A stretch of DNA of 64,000 nucleotides from the NCBI GenBank assembly GCA_036877525.1, contig JAZGTH010000019.1, positions 2,898,001-2,962,000 of the forward strand, written 5' to 3'. The translations under genes were made by a program, and so were the position numbers. Numbering within the stretch: position 1 is the first letter of the stretch; each line of letters opens with the position of its first letter. The DNA comes from Chromobotia macracanthus. Lineage: Eukaryota; Chordata; Actinopteri; Cypriniformes; Botiidae. Under the pieces are notes generated by a model that was given only the letters and a program-made list of their open reading frames with translations, was not told where the DNA came from and ran no database searches. Below, piece after piece: positions 1 to 13,000 of the stretch.

Positions 1-3000
1 AGTCATCCTTTGAAGTAGAGCTTTGAAGACCCACCCTTCTCCCCCCACCCGATTGCTAACACCCCGCCGTTTTCAAAGCAACTTCCAAAAAGCATCTAAC
101 TGTGTTCGCTAGGGCACTTGTAAAAAAAACTCTATTGACTTAGACACTTTGAGTTCATCTGCACACTTTGACTCAGTGAAAAAAAACTTCCTCTCACCTT
201 CTTGAAAGTCTTTGGTTCTGTCCTTTCTTATTTATGCCGCACACACATACTGTATATAATGCAAATAGATGCCCTCTTCAACAATCAAACACAGAATCCC
301 ACATTCTCACTTTTTCCACTGTTCCAAAACAAAACAATCTGCCTGCTGAAGCCGCATTTTAAGGCCTCATAGATGAGCTCCTTTGGCAGCATGCTAACAT
401 AAAACTCTATCGAAAGCAATTGCTAATCGAATCTCATGCAAAGTGCATTGTCTGCCACTTAGAGTTGCTCTCTGTGAAGGGCATCCAAAATCACTCACTC
501 ACAAGGTTCCACAATGTTCAAAATACTTCCTTAAAGACGTATGCCTAGATAACCAGCGGAGCATCTTTCACTCCCTGTTTGTCTTGGTGGAGGGGTTATA
601 AGTAGGCAATACAAAGTTAGTGGAGTTCACAGTCAACAGGAGTCTTGTGGTGGATTTCAGTTTGAGCAGAGTGGATGACAGCGGTTTGTGGTGGCAAATG
701 TTATTTCTGCTCCTTCTACGAAATGCTTGTCTCTCACTGATCCTGGATCACTTTTCTTTCTCAATCCTGTTTGCCTTTTCAAAAAGAACTAGGAGCAGCA
801 ACCCCATTAAATTCAGCATGCCGTTTTCAAGTCTAAGGCCTAGCTTAGCAGGTGTCATGTATCCTCAGCTCTCTGTCTTGGTACATGCCATTTAATGTGA
901 TTTTTCTGCTTTCACTAAGAACATAAATGGAAAAGCCTGCCGAGAATATCAATGTGAATTTCAACTCACAAATGCCTTATTCCTGGGTTTTGTAAGTGTC
1001 AGGCCAGATAATTTGAGGTTCTTGCAGGGTAATTCATCTTGTTTTTAAGGATACCTTGGTTCTAAATGAAACTTTCCATCACTTGCTTTATTACATTCAT
1101 GCAGTATTGACGTGTTAGCAAATAAATGGAGAAAACATGCTGAAGCAACACGCACTTTACATTTCAAAACCAGTTGTTAATATTTAATGTTTAAGGTATT
1201 CAATAGCTAGCTAAATTTTCTATTGCCCTTAGCTGCACATTAATGAAAATTTCAAAGGCTTGCTGACTCGTATCAAATTACTCATATCACAACTTTAAAA
1301 TATGGTGAAAATAAACATATTTGTTTTAAAGTTTTTTATCAGAACATATTAGTGGTAACTTAGATATCAACATCAAAAAATGTGAACATGCCGGTGAGAT
1401 TGTCAGTGCTGATGTTTATCTCATCTTTAACCATTTGCAATTTACTTTAATAAAAAATGAAAATATTGCTGTCTGTAATCGTGGGCTTTAGTGATGATTC
1501 CTGCAGACCTCCTCTCCTGGTGTCCCCCTTGATCCTAACCAGCATTAAAGAAAGATCAAAAGCCACTGCCAGATCGCCATACCTTTTTCAACTCTAGGGC
1601 ATGTTAAAAGACCCCCATGTTCTAACTTACTGCTAACCAGAGACTTAATCTCTCCTGCATGTTGCAAGCTACTGTAGCTGTGTTTCTTAAAAAGCTTTTG
1701 AAGATTGTCTAGAACAGTGGCAGAACAGTGACTACTGCAAACTTTTATGAGGTAATTTACAGTCAGGCAGTCATGGCAAAATAAAACTCAGACAGGGATC
1801 AAGGCAGCATTATAGCATTGGTTATATCATTGGATAAACATTATTACTAATTGACTTTTATAACAGCCCTAGCACATTTTATAGTGTAAATATTTTTATT
1901 GGGTATATTACTCCAGCCTCTTGTCAAAGAAAAGCTTTAAAAGTAATTGTTATGCTGCCTAAGGAGCAAGCTGGTGACATGGAGAGGCTGGTGGGGTTTG
2001 CATAAAGTCGATCTCAAGTGTTGCTATTAGTGCAGTATTACAGTTTGTCCTCAGGCAGAATCCTACAGCACAGCTTCAACTATCAAATCCAAACCCGGGG
2101 CCAAGCAAGCTCATCATACGGCCCAAACCCACAGCCTGTGGCAGTTCCTCACTCTTTAACACGCATACATACACAGTGACACTCAGAAAGAGACTCGCCC
2201 ATGCATTTTCCACACAGACCCGATCTTACAGGCTCATCATTTCACAGTTGCTATGGCTATGAGATTATACAGGGTGTATTAGCCGGATTCAGGATTGAGA
2301 TGCAGTCACAGAGAAGGGTAATGAGATCGGTAATAACTTGTTCACAGACTAAAAGGTGACACAGTTGGCTTAGTAACTCCCTGAAGAAAACAACAAGTTA
2401 AGCCAGCCTGCTGTTAGCTAGTCTCTTAGCCTGGTCAGACTAGTATGTTTTCTAGTTGTTACACTAGTATTAGTGATTCTCTAAATTCTTTTAAAAAGTA
2501 AATGTTCACCTTAAATTAAAAGCTTTTTCCACACATTTAATGAACTATTTTACAAATGTTTAAGAATAAAATCAACAGCGGTAGTGAAATTGTGTTAACA
2601 GTATGTGAAGCAGGATTTTCATGTGACATTTATACTAGGGAACAATAATAACAGATTCATTTTCTTTCATTATTTAGTGTGTTGCACCCAACACATTTTA
2701 ATCATGTGATCTAATGAATCAATTTTCTTAAGTTGTCTGTGCCATATAATTCTGGTAGAGTGTGTTTGGGCTGTTTATAAATTCTGAACTGCTACCAGAT
2801 TGCCCTTCTCTCACTGCTGAATATATTAGTGCTGGAATTATCACAATGATACGTGGTTATAAGGCAGACTGTTTTGTTAACCAGTTTTAAACCTGTAATG
2901 CCATTTGATTATCCTTTCAGAAGGTAGAAATCTTCTGAGAAAAATTATTCAAAACCAAAAAATAATGAATGCTTGTACAAATGCTAATCTTAAAATATGA

Positions 3001-3831
3001 AGGGTTACTTTTTCCTAAATATTGGTGTCATTAGTTAGATGTTTGTTTGTTTATTTTTATATCCTTTATTGGCAAAGATATAGATTAAAAGGTAGAATAT
3101 TTAATCAGCTACAAAGTTCTGGTCTATGTGAGATTTATAGGATATTTATATCAGTAATGAGATGTTGCATAGAGAATTAAACCGTAAAATAAAATTATCT
3201 TTTGACCAATTACATTGTACAGATCTTTTATTCTGACTTTGTTCTTTTTCATTTTCTAAATTTTTTGTGGTCTACAGAATTCTTCATAAAGTGTGTTACG
3301 TGGAGCTGAGAGTGTTGTGCTTTAAATGCTAGCTAAAAGCATCATCAAATGAACCAAAATATGTATTAGATGATCATACGAAGGGCAGAGGATGTGCAGC
3401 AATCTGCTAAGCTTCCTGTCGGCTTCTGCAGGCACAAATTCCGTGTGAGCCTGGTTATTCCTACAGAATTGATTTGGTGTAGTCTAGTGGTTAAAGATCC
3501 AGACAGGTAACTGAGTGGTTGTAGGTGTTCTATAAACTATCACCATTGTGCCCTTGAGCAAAGTCTACCCTCAGGATTGTGCAGGATGTACTGTTCCTGG
3601 AGCTGTATAGCTATGTAGCTTTGAAGCTTTAGAGTTGTAAATTCAAACTTAATATTGCAATGTGCTTAATATTTCTTATGAAATGCTTTTTACATAACCA
3701 AAATGTGTTGATATTTATTAGACCACGGAATGAGTTTTCAAATATGCTTCTCCACAATTTGCAACAATCAGCTATATGATATCATACCACACAGCAACTC
3801 AGTCATGCAGCGCTGTCCTGCTGTCTTACAG
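1..3831 (+). other. tenm3: tenm3 intron (left part, 5' end outside window)
   Basis: There is no exon here with teneurin similarity. The stretch lies upstream of the first recognised tenm3 exon, whose reading frame enters mid-codon, so an upstream exon must lie left of the window. It is AT-rich, and the small open frames (for example 620-895) have no recognisable domain. It holds a degraded SINE at about 3473-3615. Confidence 0.8.
3473..3615 (+). repeat. degraded tRNA-derived SINE fragment
   Basis: The sequence starts with a GTGTAGTCTAGTGGTTAAAG-type tRNA A-box region and continues to a CACCATTGTGCCCTTGAGCA segment. Both are typical of the tRNA-derived SINE heads dispersed in fish genomes. 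The usual GGATAAAAG tail is missing or eroded, so this copy is truncated. It lies in a tenm3 intron about 220 bp upstream of an exon. Confidence 0.6.
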
Positions 3832-4081
3832 GGATCCTGTACAAAGGCAACGGTGAGAATGTCTTCATCTCCCAGCAGCCCCCAGTGGTCAGCACCATTA
3901 TGGGTAACGGGCGCAGACGCAGTATCTCCTGCCCCAGCTGCAATGGTCAGGCCGATGGCAACAAGCTGCTGGCGCCGGTGGCTCTTGCCTGCGGATCTGA
4001 CGGTAGCCTTTTCGTCGGAGACTTCAACTACATCAGACGCATCTTTCCATCAGGAAATGTTACCAGCGTTATGGAGCTAAG
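3832..4081 (+). CDS. tenm3: tenm3 exon: start of NHL propeller
   Basis: The exon enters with two bases that finish a glycine codon and ends after AG of a split codon. It encodes about 82 residues, including MGNGRRRSISCPSCNG and the propeller strand GSLFVGDFNYIRRIFPSGN, both strongly teneurin-specific. The acceptor is tcttacag and the donor gtaagag. Because the last codon is split as AG, it reads Arg when the 21-nt microexon follows and Ser when the exon at 10258 follows directly. Confidence 0.95.
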
Positions 4082-7000
4082 GTAAGAGAGGGAAATTAAA
4101 AGTCTCAAGGACCTATATTATGTAGCCATAGTTCTGATGATATTAAGTTGTAGTTTTAAAACTCCATGGCAGCCCAAAGCTGTGGTCTAAAAACAACACA
4201 CGTTGGGTGACTCAGTACTGGTGCTTGCAGCTCTCTAATGCCAAGAAGAAATGTATATTCCCAGACCTCCCTTTTTATCATCCACCACAAGGTTTCCATT
4301 GAGCTGGTCCAGCCCGCATCAAAGGAAGCATGTGTTTATTTAGTGGGCTTGGGAAAAGAACATTGTTTATCACTCTGAGTATCACTGCCAATAAAACATT
4401 TATTTTAGTTTCTTTAAAAAGATTTCAGCAATTGTTATATGCTGAAAAGGTGTTGATTGCACTCATGTTTATTGTAATTGTAATTATTCTGTTGGAATAA
4501 AAAAGGCATTTATATAGCACCCAGATCAATTGTAGTTGAGTTTCAGTTGCCACCCAAAAATCAATTTGGCACATCAGTTTGGCTAAGAGCACACCCACAA
4601 CTGTTGATTTTATAAATAACATGAAATTAGTTTAAACTTCTCATTCGTGAGTGTATGTGATTTTGTTCCCTGTCTATAATGGGAAAATATTATCAAAAGG
4701 TTGTCAGATGTGTCTAATAGAAAGACTGGGTGTGATTGTTCAATGTGGGAGTTTAATTTGCTCCTAAAATGTGAGGCATTCAGGGGCGCAGCAACCATTA
4801 TAAATGGAGACATGTCCTCCCTCACTTTAAAAAATGTTGAAATTCTCCTCAGACACACACAGTTTTTGGGAAATAATCCATACATTAAGGTTTCGGCCGC
4901 CATTCACAGAAATAAATTGTTACGGGCAGCATGAAACGACGACTTAAGGACCCGGCTGAAGCCTCTGCCAGCTGCTCGCTTTAGCAGTAAACTGACTGAA
5001 CGTTCAATCTGTAAACGATAATTGACTATGCCTAGCACCCATTTACCCACCTTTCAGCAAGGATTGAGCTGATAAGCTTTATAATGTCCCCCCCTACATA
5101 CACACTTTTCAGATGGTTCCTGCACCCCTGGAAGCATGCATGTATTGATTTAATAAGCAAAAATATCCCAAATATTTCAAGTAGATTCCTCTCTTGTGAT
5201 AACAGTGTGTGTATAATCTAATCTCTCCACACCACAGAAGTACAGGGCTGGTACATTACAAACATAAGGTGAACACATGTGCCCTTTTCCTTCGAACCTC
5301 AAGACCTGTCATTTTCTTTCCTCAGATCTAGAGTGGACTAGCACATACACACAGAAAGAGACACACAGATATTTTTTCAAAGTGCTCTCAGGGCACCACT
5401 GCATGAAATCAGAGCTCTGTCTCAGGTCTTTACAGACTCTTGCCAAAATGATCATAAATTCTTCCCTCACACTCGACAGGGCCTAGTGGGCCCTTCATGT
5501 CACTCTCCACTCTCCTGCAACACCTCATTTAGCCATTGCAGTGATACATGACCACTGCCTCTTATCTCCTCTCCTGCCTTATCTCATTTCTTTCTCTTTT
5601 GGGCCTAAACCGCCTGTCTCTCATCCTTTTAGTCTGCTCTTGTTTTTTGCATCTCGTTTTCACTGTTTGTGCCTCTGTCTCTAACACTTACTGTATTTTT
5701 AACCTAATCTTTTCGTCTTTCTATATTTCCATTTGTCCCAAACTTGATACCCCCACAAAATCCCCACTGACACACACATATGCGGTATCCCACAAGCTCA
5801 CTGTAAATGGCTCAGCACTTAACAGGGTTCAATATCATCTTTGTGTGTACTGCTGCTCCTTTAAATTAAATTCCTTCATTAAAGCAGTTAAACACATGGA
5901 TAAAGCAAATGAAATGGTAGTCCTCTGTGTGACATATTCACAGCATGGCTTCTGTACAGCTGAAGGCAATGTTTAAGGAATTGCTTCTCATTGTCTAGGA
6001 CACAATCAATTTGCTGTTATGGGCCAGTTAACCTCAGCGTGTGCTGTGGGCTCACACTGTTCCTCGACTCCCAGGTGGAATATTCACACATTTAACTCTA
6101 AGAAACAAGACAGAGTACAGTTAACAGCCCTGCCTCTTCACTTTATTTCCCTTCCATGTGTGAGAAGGAGAGATTAATATATGCACACCTGTTTTTTCCC
6201 GTCTTAACACAGATTTATGTGCTTTTGCTATTTAACACTCTACTTTTCTCTTATCTCTCTTATTTCTGATCTGTTTTTCCTCTGCTCTCCTAAGAAATAA
6301 AGATTTCAGACATAGGTAAGCCATTCCATCTACATACATATGCATTTATTTCACAGCCTCATGAATACATAGCAGGGGCTTGTCTGGTGCATTAAAAATC
6401 TATTCATTATAAAATGGTTTGTCTCAAAAAGGTTGCTGCATGCCATTGGAAGGAGAGTAAATATGTCACCTGCTTTAGATTCTCCGGAGTACCAATGACA
6501 GTTTAACATTATATTTGAGACAGTTTGCATTGAATGATGTGCCACTTCATTATCATTAAAGGAATGATTCCCAGCCAGATTTATTTGTACCCCAGGGGGT
6601 ATTTAGGCAGGTTCCAGGGCTACTTGGAAATATTTGTAATTTGCCTATAGTTAGTTTAAAAATGTTAAAAATTCTTAAAAACTTCTGTTCTAATAGTTTT
6701 TAACAGCTTAACACATTTGGTTACTTTTTTAAGGAAAAGAAAATAGTATTTGTAAGTGTTGGTTGCACTAGTTTGTATGATTGGCACTTGTGAATTCACA
6801 TGCATAGGTTTATATTAAGACTTGACAGATTTCTACAAAATTGCACTTTGCTCATGTGCTCAAGTCTCATCAAATCAACACTAAAATAAAAGCAGTTGTA
6901 AAATTCTAGACAGTATTTCTCAAATAGTTCTGTTTTTCTCCCACAACATAAATGGTTTTGAAAGTGTGTCATTGTAATAATGGCCATTTTATCAATTTCA

Positions 7001-10000
7001 CTGATAATGCTTAATGTCATCCATTACGATGTGAGTAAAGAAATCAGTGTCTGTTTTGGTGTTTGAAGGAGATTTATCCTATAATACATAAAGGTTGGGA
7101 AACACTGCTTTAGAGCCATTCCAAGGAATCTCTAAATATGTAAGGACTTCAGATGTTTCTGTTAATGATGAAATAGCTGAGGCTTTGAAAACACTGCAAA
7201 AAAGACTTCCAGAGGTCTTCTACATGTTATTAATTCCTAATGCAATTGTTAGAATAATTCAACTTGATAATTATTTTCTTTTAAACAAAGTTTCAGGAAA
7301 ATTGTGCACATTTTGTAAATGGTTTAGAAATCACCATCAGACATCCCATGTGGAATTTCCCATGTCCTCCTTAAACCCCCCACAATGAGAAATTCCCTTC
7401 AACACTTTTCTCAGTTTCTGTTGAACCTCTTTTTCCACTGTGTTGTTTTGGCTAGCATTTATGTACCTCAAGTGACATAAGGGTATATAAAGGGCAGCTT
7501 AGCTGAGACATCTACGTAACTCAAGTAAAACATAATGTGGCATATAAAGACAAAGGATACCTTTTGCAGCCCAGGAAGAAAAATTTTGCCTGAACCTTTG
7601 ATTCTATGGTTAATGCGGTCAGTAAGGGTTTAAGAAAAATACACAGACAGCCATTTTAGCTGACAGTGGTAGAACCCTGTTTTCTCAGGAAGACATTTAG
7701 GACATAAACATCGCTTGACAGGTCTCCAGTACTTGAGTTAACCGCTCCAAATGTCTCCACCCTGGACAAGCAGGAGTTCCTGATAAATACTGCAAATAGG
7801 CTCTCATCATCCCACAAATGTTTGAATAGTTCCACTTGAAAGGCCTTGTACAGAGTGCTGTAGTAATTGATTTCCTACGTTATGTTTAAAACCTCTATAG
7901 GGTTTAATGGCATATGTATGTAGCTCATAAATGGAAATAAATGCGACTGATTTGAAGTGGGCCAGCCAAAGCCATTAGAGCCTGTTGAATAAATTTGCAA
8001 CCAGGGATAAATTTAGGAATCTCATGGACATGCTCACCATTCCTCTCCGTCTCCTACCAAATCATTTAAAATGGAATTAGAGGCCATCTTTGCTATATGG
8101 TTACACAGTGTATGCGCAACGTAGCTGAGTTTAAGTTATTAAAAGGGACGTATTTTTAGAAACATCATTTTTCCCTCAACATTTCTCAATGCTTCTGAGA
8201 AACAAAAACGACCTATTAAGCATTAATGACTCTGAATTAATAAGTGCTAAGAGTTATTAATTTGCAACCGCAGTTTCTGGCTGGTGAACATTATAAGGCA
8301 CCTAATGGCTGGTGTTCGTCTTCCTCTCAGTCTGTGTCTCGGCTCATCTGCATGTATCATCAGGGCACCACCATATAGCCAAATTCTCCACAGAGGCTCA
8401 TAAAATTAACAGATTATTGACCCCAAACCTCAGTGTCCTTAAAGCCAGCCACCTCTAAGCCTCTCCCATGCCCGTTTCACTCCCACAACCCACAGTTGTC
8501 ACATTTGTCACAGCAATATGTGTGGTGCATTAGTTTTAGCCCTTATTTACTATAATAGCAGTGTGGCAACCTGCTACATAGTAACAGTAACCAACATCAT
8601 TTTTTGACCTTCTTAGCCTTTTTGTTTTTTTTGCGTCAAATTCTGTTTAAGGTTGCTGGTTTCTGGAAGCATACAGATTCAATTAACACATGTACAGTAG
8701 CTTATCAACTTATACATCATTTCATGCATCAGCTCACATATGATTCTTTTCACAACTCAAAAAGTAACAGTGACTTTAGATCAGGAACCAAGACTTAAAT
8801 TTAAAATATAAATCAATAAACTTAACCCTCTGATGCATGGTGGACACTGCAGCGAGCAGATCTTTAAAACCTGTTTTTAACTATTCAGGGTGTGATGTTA
8901 CATCTAAAAGTGATTTAGATCTCTGACCCTTAACCTTTATGTATGTGGGTACATGTGTGTAGCATATGTGGCATACGTGTTGATAGCTTTTGCACATGCT
9001 GCATTTTTCAGCACTTAAAACAGCAGATATTGATACAATGTGTAATATTTTCTTTCCTCTGGGAAAGGTCTTAATTTATTACAGTATGTTACTTCAGTTT
9101 CTTTTGGTTCAAAGGGAATATTCTTTGCTTACAAACCTAAATGCAAAGTGGACAGATGTGGAACACTTTTACAAGACATTTTTTACAAAGCACAAAAAAG
9201 TTAATGATTATATTCTTGTTGTGAAGTAAAAAGAAACATTACAATTTTTTTTCCTTTGTGATTTAATAATTCATGCATCAGAGGGTTAAATAAAATTAAG
9301 ATATAAATAAGTTAGCAGCCCGTCACTGTACTAAGAAGCGCTTTAGCAGCTCTCATCTGTCTTGCATATGTCATTGAGCATGGCCTGCCCTGAAGCCAAC
9401 CCTCTCATGAGGTGTCTGTAGCTATTCTTAGTCCTTAGTTGCTTTTAATTGAAACACTGGGACCGGTTTTTGATTTTTTCAACAGATACCTCGCTTTACG
9501 TTGCTCACTGGCTTTTCTCCTTCATCGTAGGGGTGCGTGTGGAAAGTGCAAATGATTGAAAGGATGTGACAGTTTGGTAGGCATCATTATGGTTGTGTCA
9601 GACAATAGTGATTTCCAGTCATAATGCATTAGGTTCAGTCTGACAGAGTGCTCAACCGCTCTCCCCTCTAACTGGTCGGGCAAACCAAGTACATTCACTC
9701 ATCTTCTACAGTATAAACACAATAGATTGTGTGAGAAATCATGTCTATTCATGAGTCTTGTGTTTAGTTAGATGTTATATTTTGTGACAGATATGTTGTC
9801 CCAAACCTTGTTTACCCAATCAATTTTGTTTGTTATCTGTACCTTATATCTTTTTAAACAATTTGTAATAGATTTTTACAGTGAATACAGTGGCCCCAAA
9901 ACTAATTGTATTTTTTCATTGTATTACATACAATATCAAACTTTAAACAACCAAACAATGTCTAAATAGTTTTTTTTTCAAATTGGACTATGAATCTATA

Positions 10001-13000
10001 GTAGTCTATCATATGAAATCTAACTTCTTTTTGCTTGATAAATGTGTCTGTGCTATATTTTATTAAAATAAATGTTTGTAACTTGTTACGTAATTTAAAG
10101 ACATTATACACATTTTTTAGATGCTGCTTAAGTACATTAAATACTGTTAAATACTATTTAAATATGTCATGGGGCCACTGTTGCTTTTAATGTGTTACTG
10201 TACTATATTGCTTCTAATTCTAGAAGTATTGTAAACCCTCTACCTTTGTCCTATTAGCAACAATCCTGCACACAGATACTACCTAGCAACAGACCCGATG
10301 ACAGGTCAGCTGTATGTGTCAGACACCAACTCACGGCGGATCTTCAAGCCTAAAGCCCTGACAGGGACCAAAGAGCTGCTGCAAAACGGAGAGGTTGTGG
10401 CAGGGACAGGAGAGCAGTGTCTGCCCTTTGATGAGGCCCGGTGCGGCGATGGTGGAAAGGCCACAGAGGCCCTTCTGCTGGGACCTAAAGGTAAAAAGAT
10501 TAAAATCCTGCAAACTAATATGGATTAAAATAATTTGGTGTATAATACAGTGTGGAACAGATATGTGTAATTATCAGAGTCAGCCTCTGAAATTCAATTT
10601 TGCATGTAGATCCCTTTTGCATTGACCAAGATAAATATTTGAATAGTTTGTTTATGGACAATGTGTAACATTTATTAAACTGCAAAACTGTGAAAGACTC
10701 ATGAGATACTTACCACAGCTGCTATGCGAAGAGGTTCATATCCTCTAAAGAAGAAATCTGCACTGCAACATAATAATGCTCAACTCACCTTTAATCACGA
10801 TTGATGTGATTAAACTGATGTGTGTGCATGTGTTTATACACCCATCAGGCATTGTGTTTTCCCATGCTTTCATTTAAGCCTGAAAAAAAAAGCACAGTGG
10901 AGGTGTAACAACAACAGGCTAGAGAAATTTAAGATTATTCCTTAGATTATTCAAGTATTATTGGTTTATCTCAAAGTTATCAAGTTTTGCCTCTAAATGA
11001 ATGAATAACATGGTAAAAATGGTTTAAATTCTTATCATTGACACATGATGAAGATTACAGTTCTGTCAGTAAACTAAGCTTAGGTTGCCTAATCAGGGCC
11101 ATCAGTACTAGTAATCAAAAGTATTTCAAAAAATACCTGAGTGCACCTTTGAGTAGCATCTGAAGGCACAAAAATACATGATGGAAGTAGTAAAGCTGGT
11201 GATCATCTTCCTGAACGTTATTACATGCTCTTCACATTCCTCTAGTTCAGGAATAATTCACCATCTGAAAGCAAACTGTGAATTATTCACCAAGTGCTGC
11301 GTCTTCATTGACCTGGAAACCACAGGGACAAGCGTGACATGTGTACCAGTCATGTTTCAGCTGTTTTGTGCAGTATGTGTGTCTGTTTGCTGCAGTCACA
11401 TCTGGGTTCTCTGGGTTCTCTTTCCCTCCATGCAGGTATCGCAGTTGATAAGAACGGGTTCATCTACTTTGTGGATGGTACCATGATTCGGAAGTTGGAC
11501 AGGAACGGCATCATTTCCACACTGCTGGGGTCTAATGACCTCACATCCGCTCGCCCTCTGACCTGTGATACTAGCATGCACATCGGACAGGTAGATATAC
11601 ACACTCACCTGCTCAAGTCATTACTTAAATATTGCACTTAAATATTAATTAGGACATTTATTGCACCGAACAATAGTGGACAACCTGGAGCACCGGTAAT
11701 GAGAAAGAAGTGTTTTAAGACTGCATGGAAAGTGCAGTTTCCCCCAAAATGACAAGAAAGTACATGTATAGAATAAGAGATTATTTAAATAGGCAGGACT
11801 TTGCAACAAATTGGTATCAGTATCTCATTTGCAACAAAACAAATGGTGTTGTAGTAACATTTAGTACTCATAATCTTGTCTCTTGCCTATTGTCATTAGT
11901 AAATATTATAGTAATTTTAGTAGCAGCTGTTAGGAGCAACATGGCAGACTCCAAAATAATAATAATAATAATAATAACAGATTTGGGAACACATTTTGCA
12001 TTTTGCCACTAATAAGTGACATCTGTGCTTCCTCACTTTTGAAAATCAACAGCTATCACTGCCAAAACATAATCATCATTCACAGAGTTGAATTCACTCC
12101 AGTTTTGCCAATGGTTACTACTGTGTTTTTATGTTAAACTTCTATTTATTTTACAATCTAATGTCAGTATAACGATTTAGCTGTTTAAAATTGATCCTAT
12201 GGCTTTATCACAGAAGTGGTAGTGCAGTGACTGGTCTTTGAAACTGCTGTCTTATTTAGCCTGGAAGGCAGAATATGTATTTAATTTTGTCCTTTATACA
12301 AATTTGTCCTAAGGGATAAATTGAGCACCTGACGTTATTGCTATTAAAATTATTATGGTATTCAAATTATTATGTAAAAATGTGTTGCTATTATTATTTG
12401 AAACAAAGTGAATTAGAGACAATAAATTTAAAATCCACCACAATCTGAATTAAGCTAACCACTAGGTAGACTGCACTCTGACATACTCTTTATCCAGTAA
12501 CCTCAAGACATACATTAAGGCCCATATCAGTAACATTCTCAGAATGCTGTGAAACTCAAATGCCTGGGATCAGCCCTATGTGGCAGCTCCACGCATTTAA
12601 AAACAGAAGAACATCCTTAAAGGGTTGGAGCTCCCCCCTCTGGCTGCCATTACTGTGGTGCTAATGGCAGCGTAAATGTATCCAGCTCAGCAAACCTGTT
12701 GAAACCACATCCCTTGTACAATTTCTAGTAGTCAGTATTATTTTAAGCTCTTCCAGACCAATGATCAATGATGGTTCTGCTGTTCATTGGAATCTCATAT
12801 TCGGTTCCATTGAAGAAATTCATAGTTTGAAAATGCTTTAAAATGTTGAATCTTAGCCATTTTTTAACTTTAAACAATAAATCGCCTCTTTAGCAACACT
12901 GACATTTACTTGCACCTTCGTAAATTTTTGGTAGAAATTCATTCAGAATCTCAAAGGTGGAGTTCTTCAATACATCTTCAGTTGTCTGGCTTTCCACCAA

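Larger units (their letters stand above)
6316..10257 (+). other. tenm3: tenm3 intron downstream of the microexon
   Basis: A 3.9-kb AT-rich intron. It contains a piggyBac-like MITE (8826-9285) and a second short inverted-repeat element (9888-10180), the latter ending 77 bases before the next exon. The remainder has no feature I recognise. Confidence 0.75.

Noticed and set aside
5548..5976. 142-codon plus-strand frame in a tenm3 intron
   Set aside because: Leu/Ser/Phe-rich translation of pyrimidine-rich DNA, no domain and no splice context.
8990..9229. 79-codon frame that might be a transposase fragment
   Set aside because: Wholly inside the piggyBac-like MITE and without any transposase motif; the element is non-autonomous.
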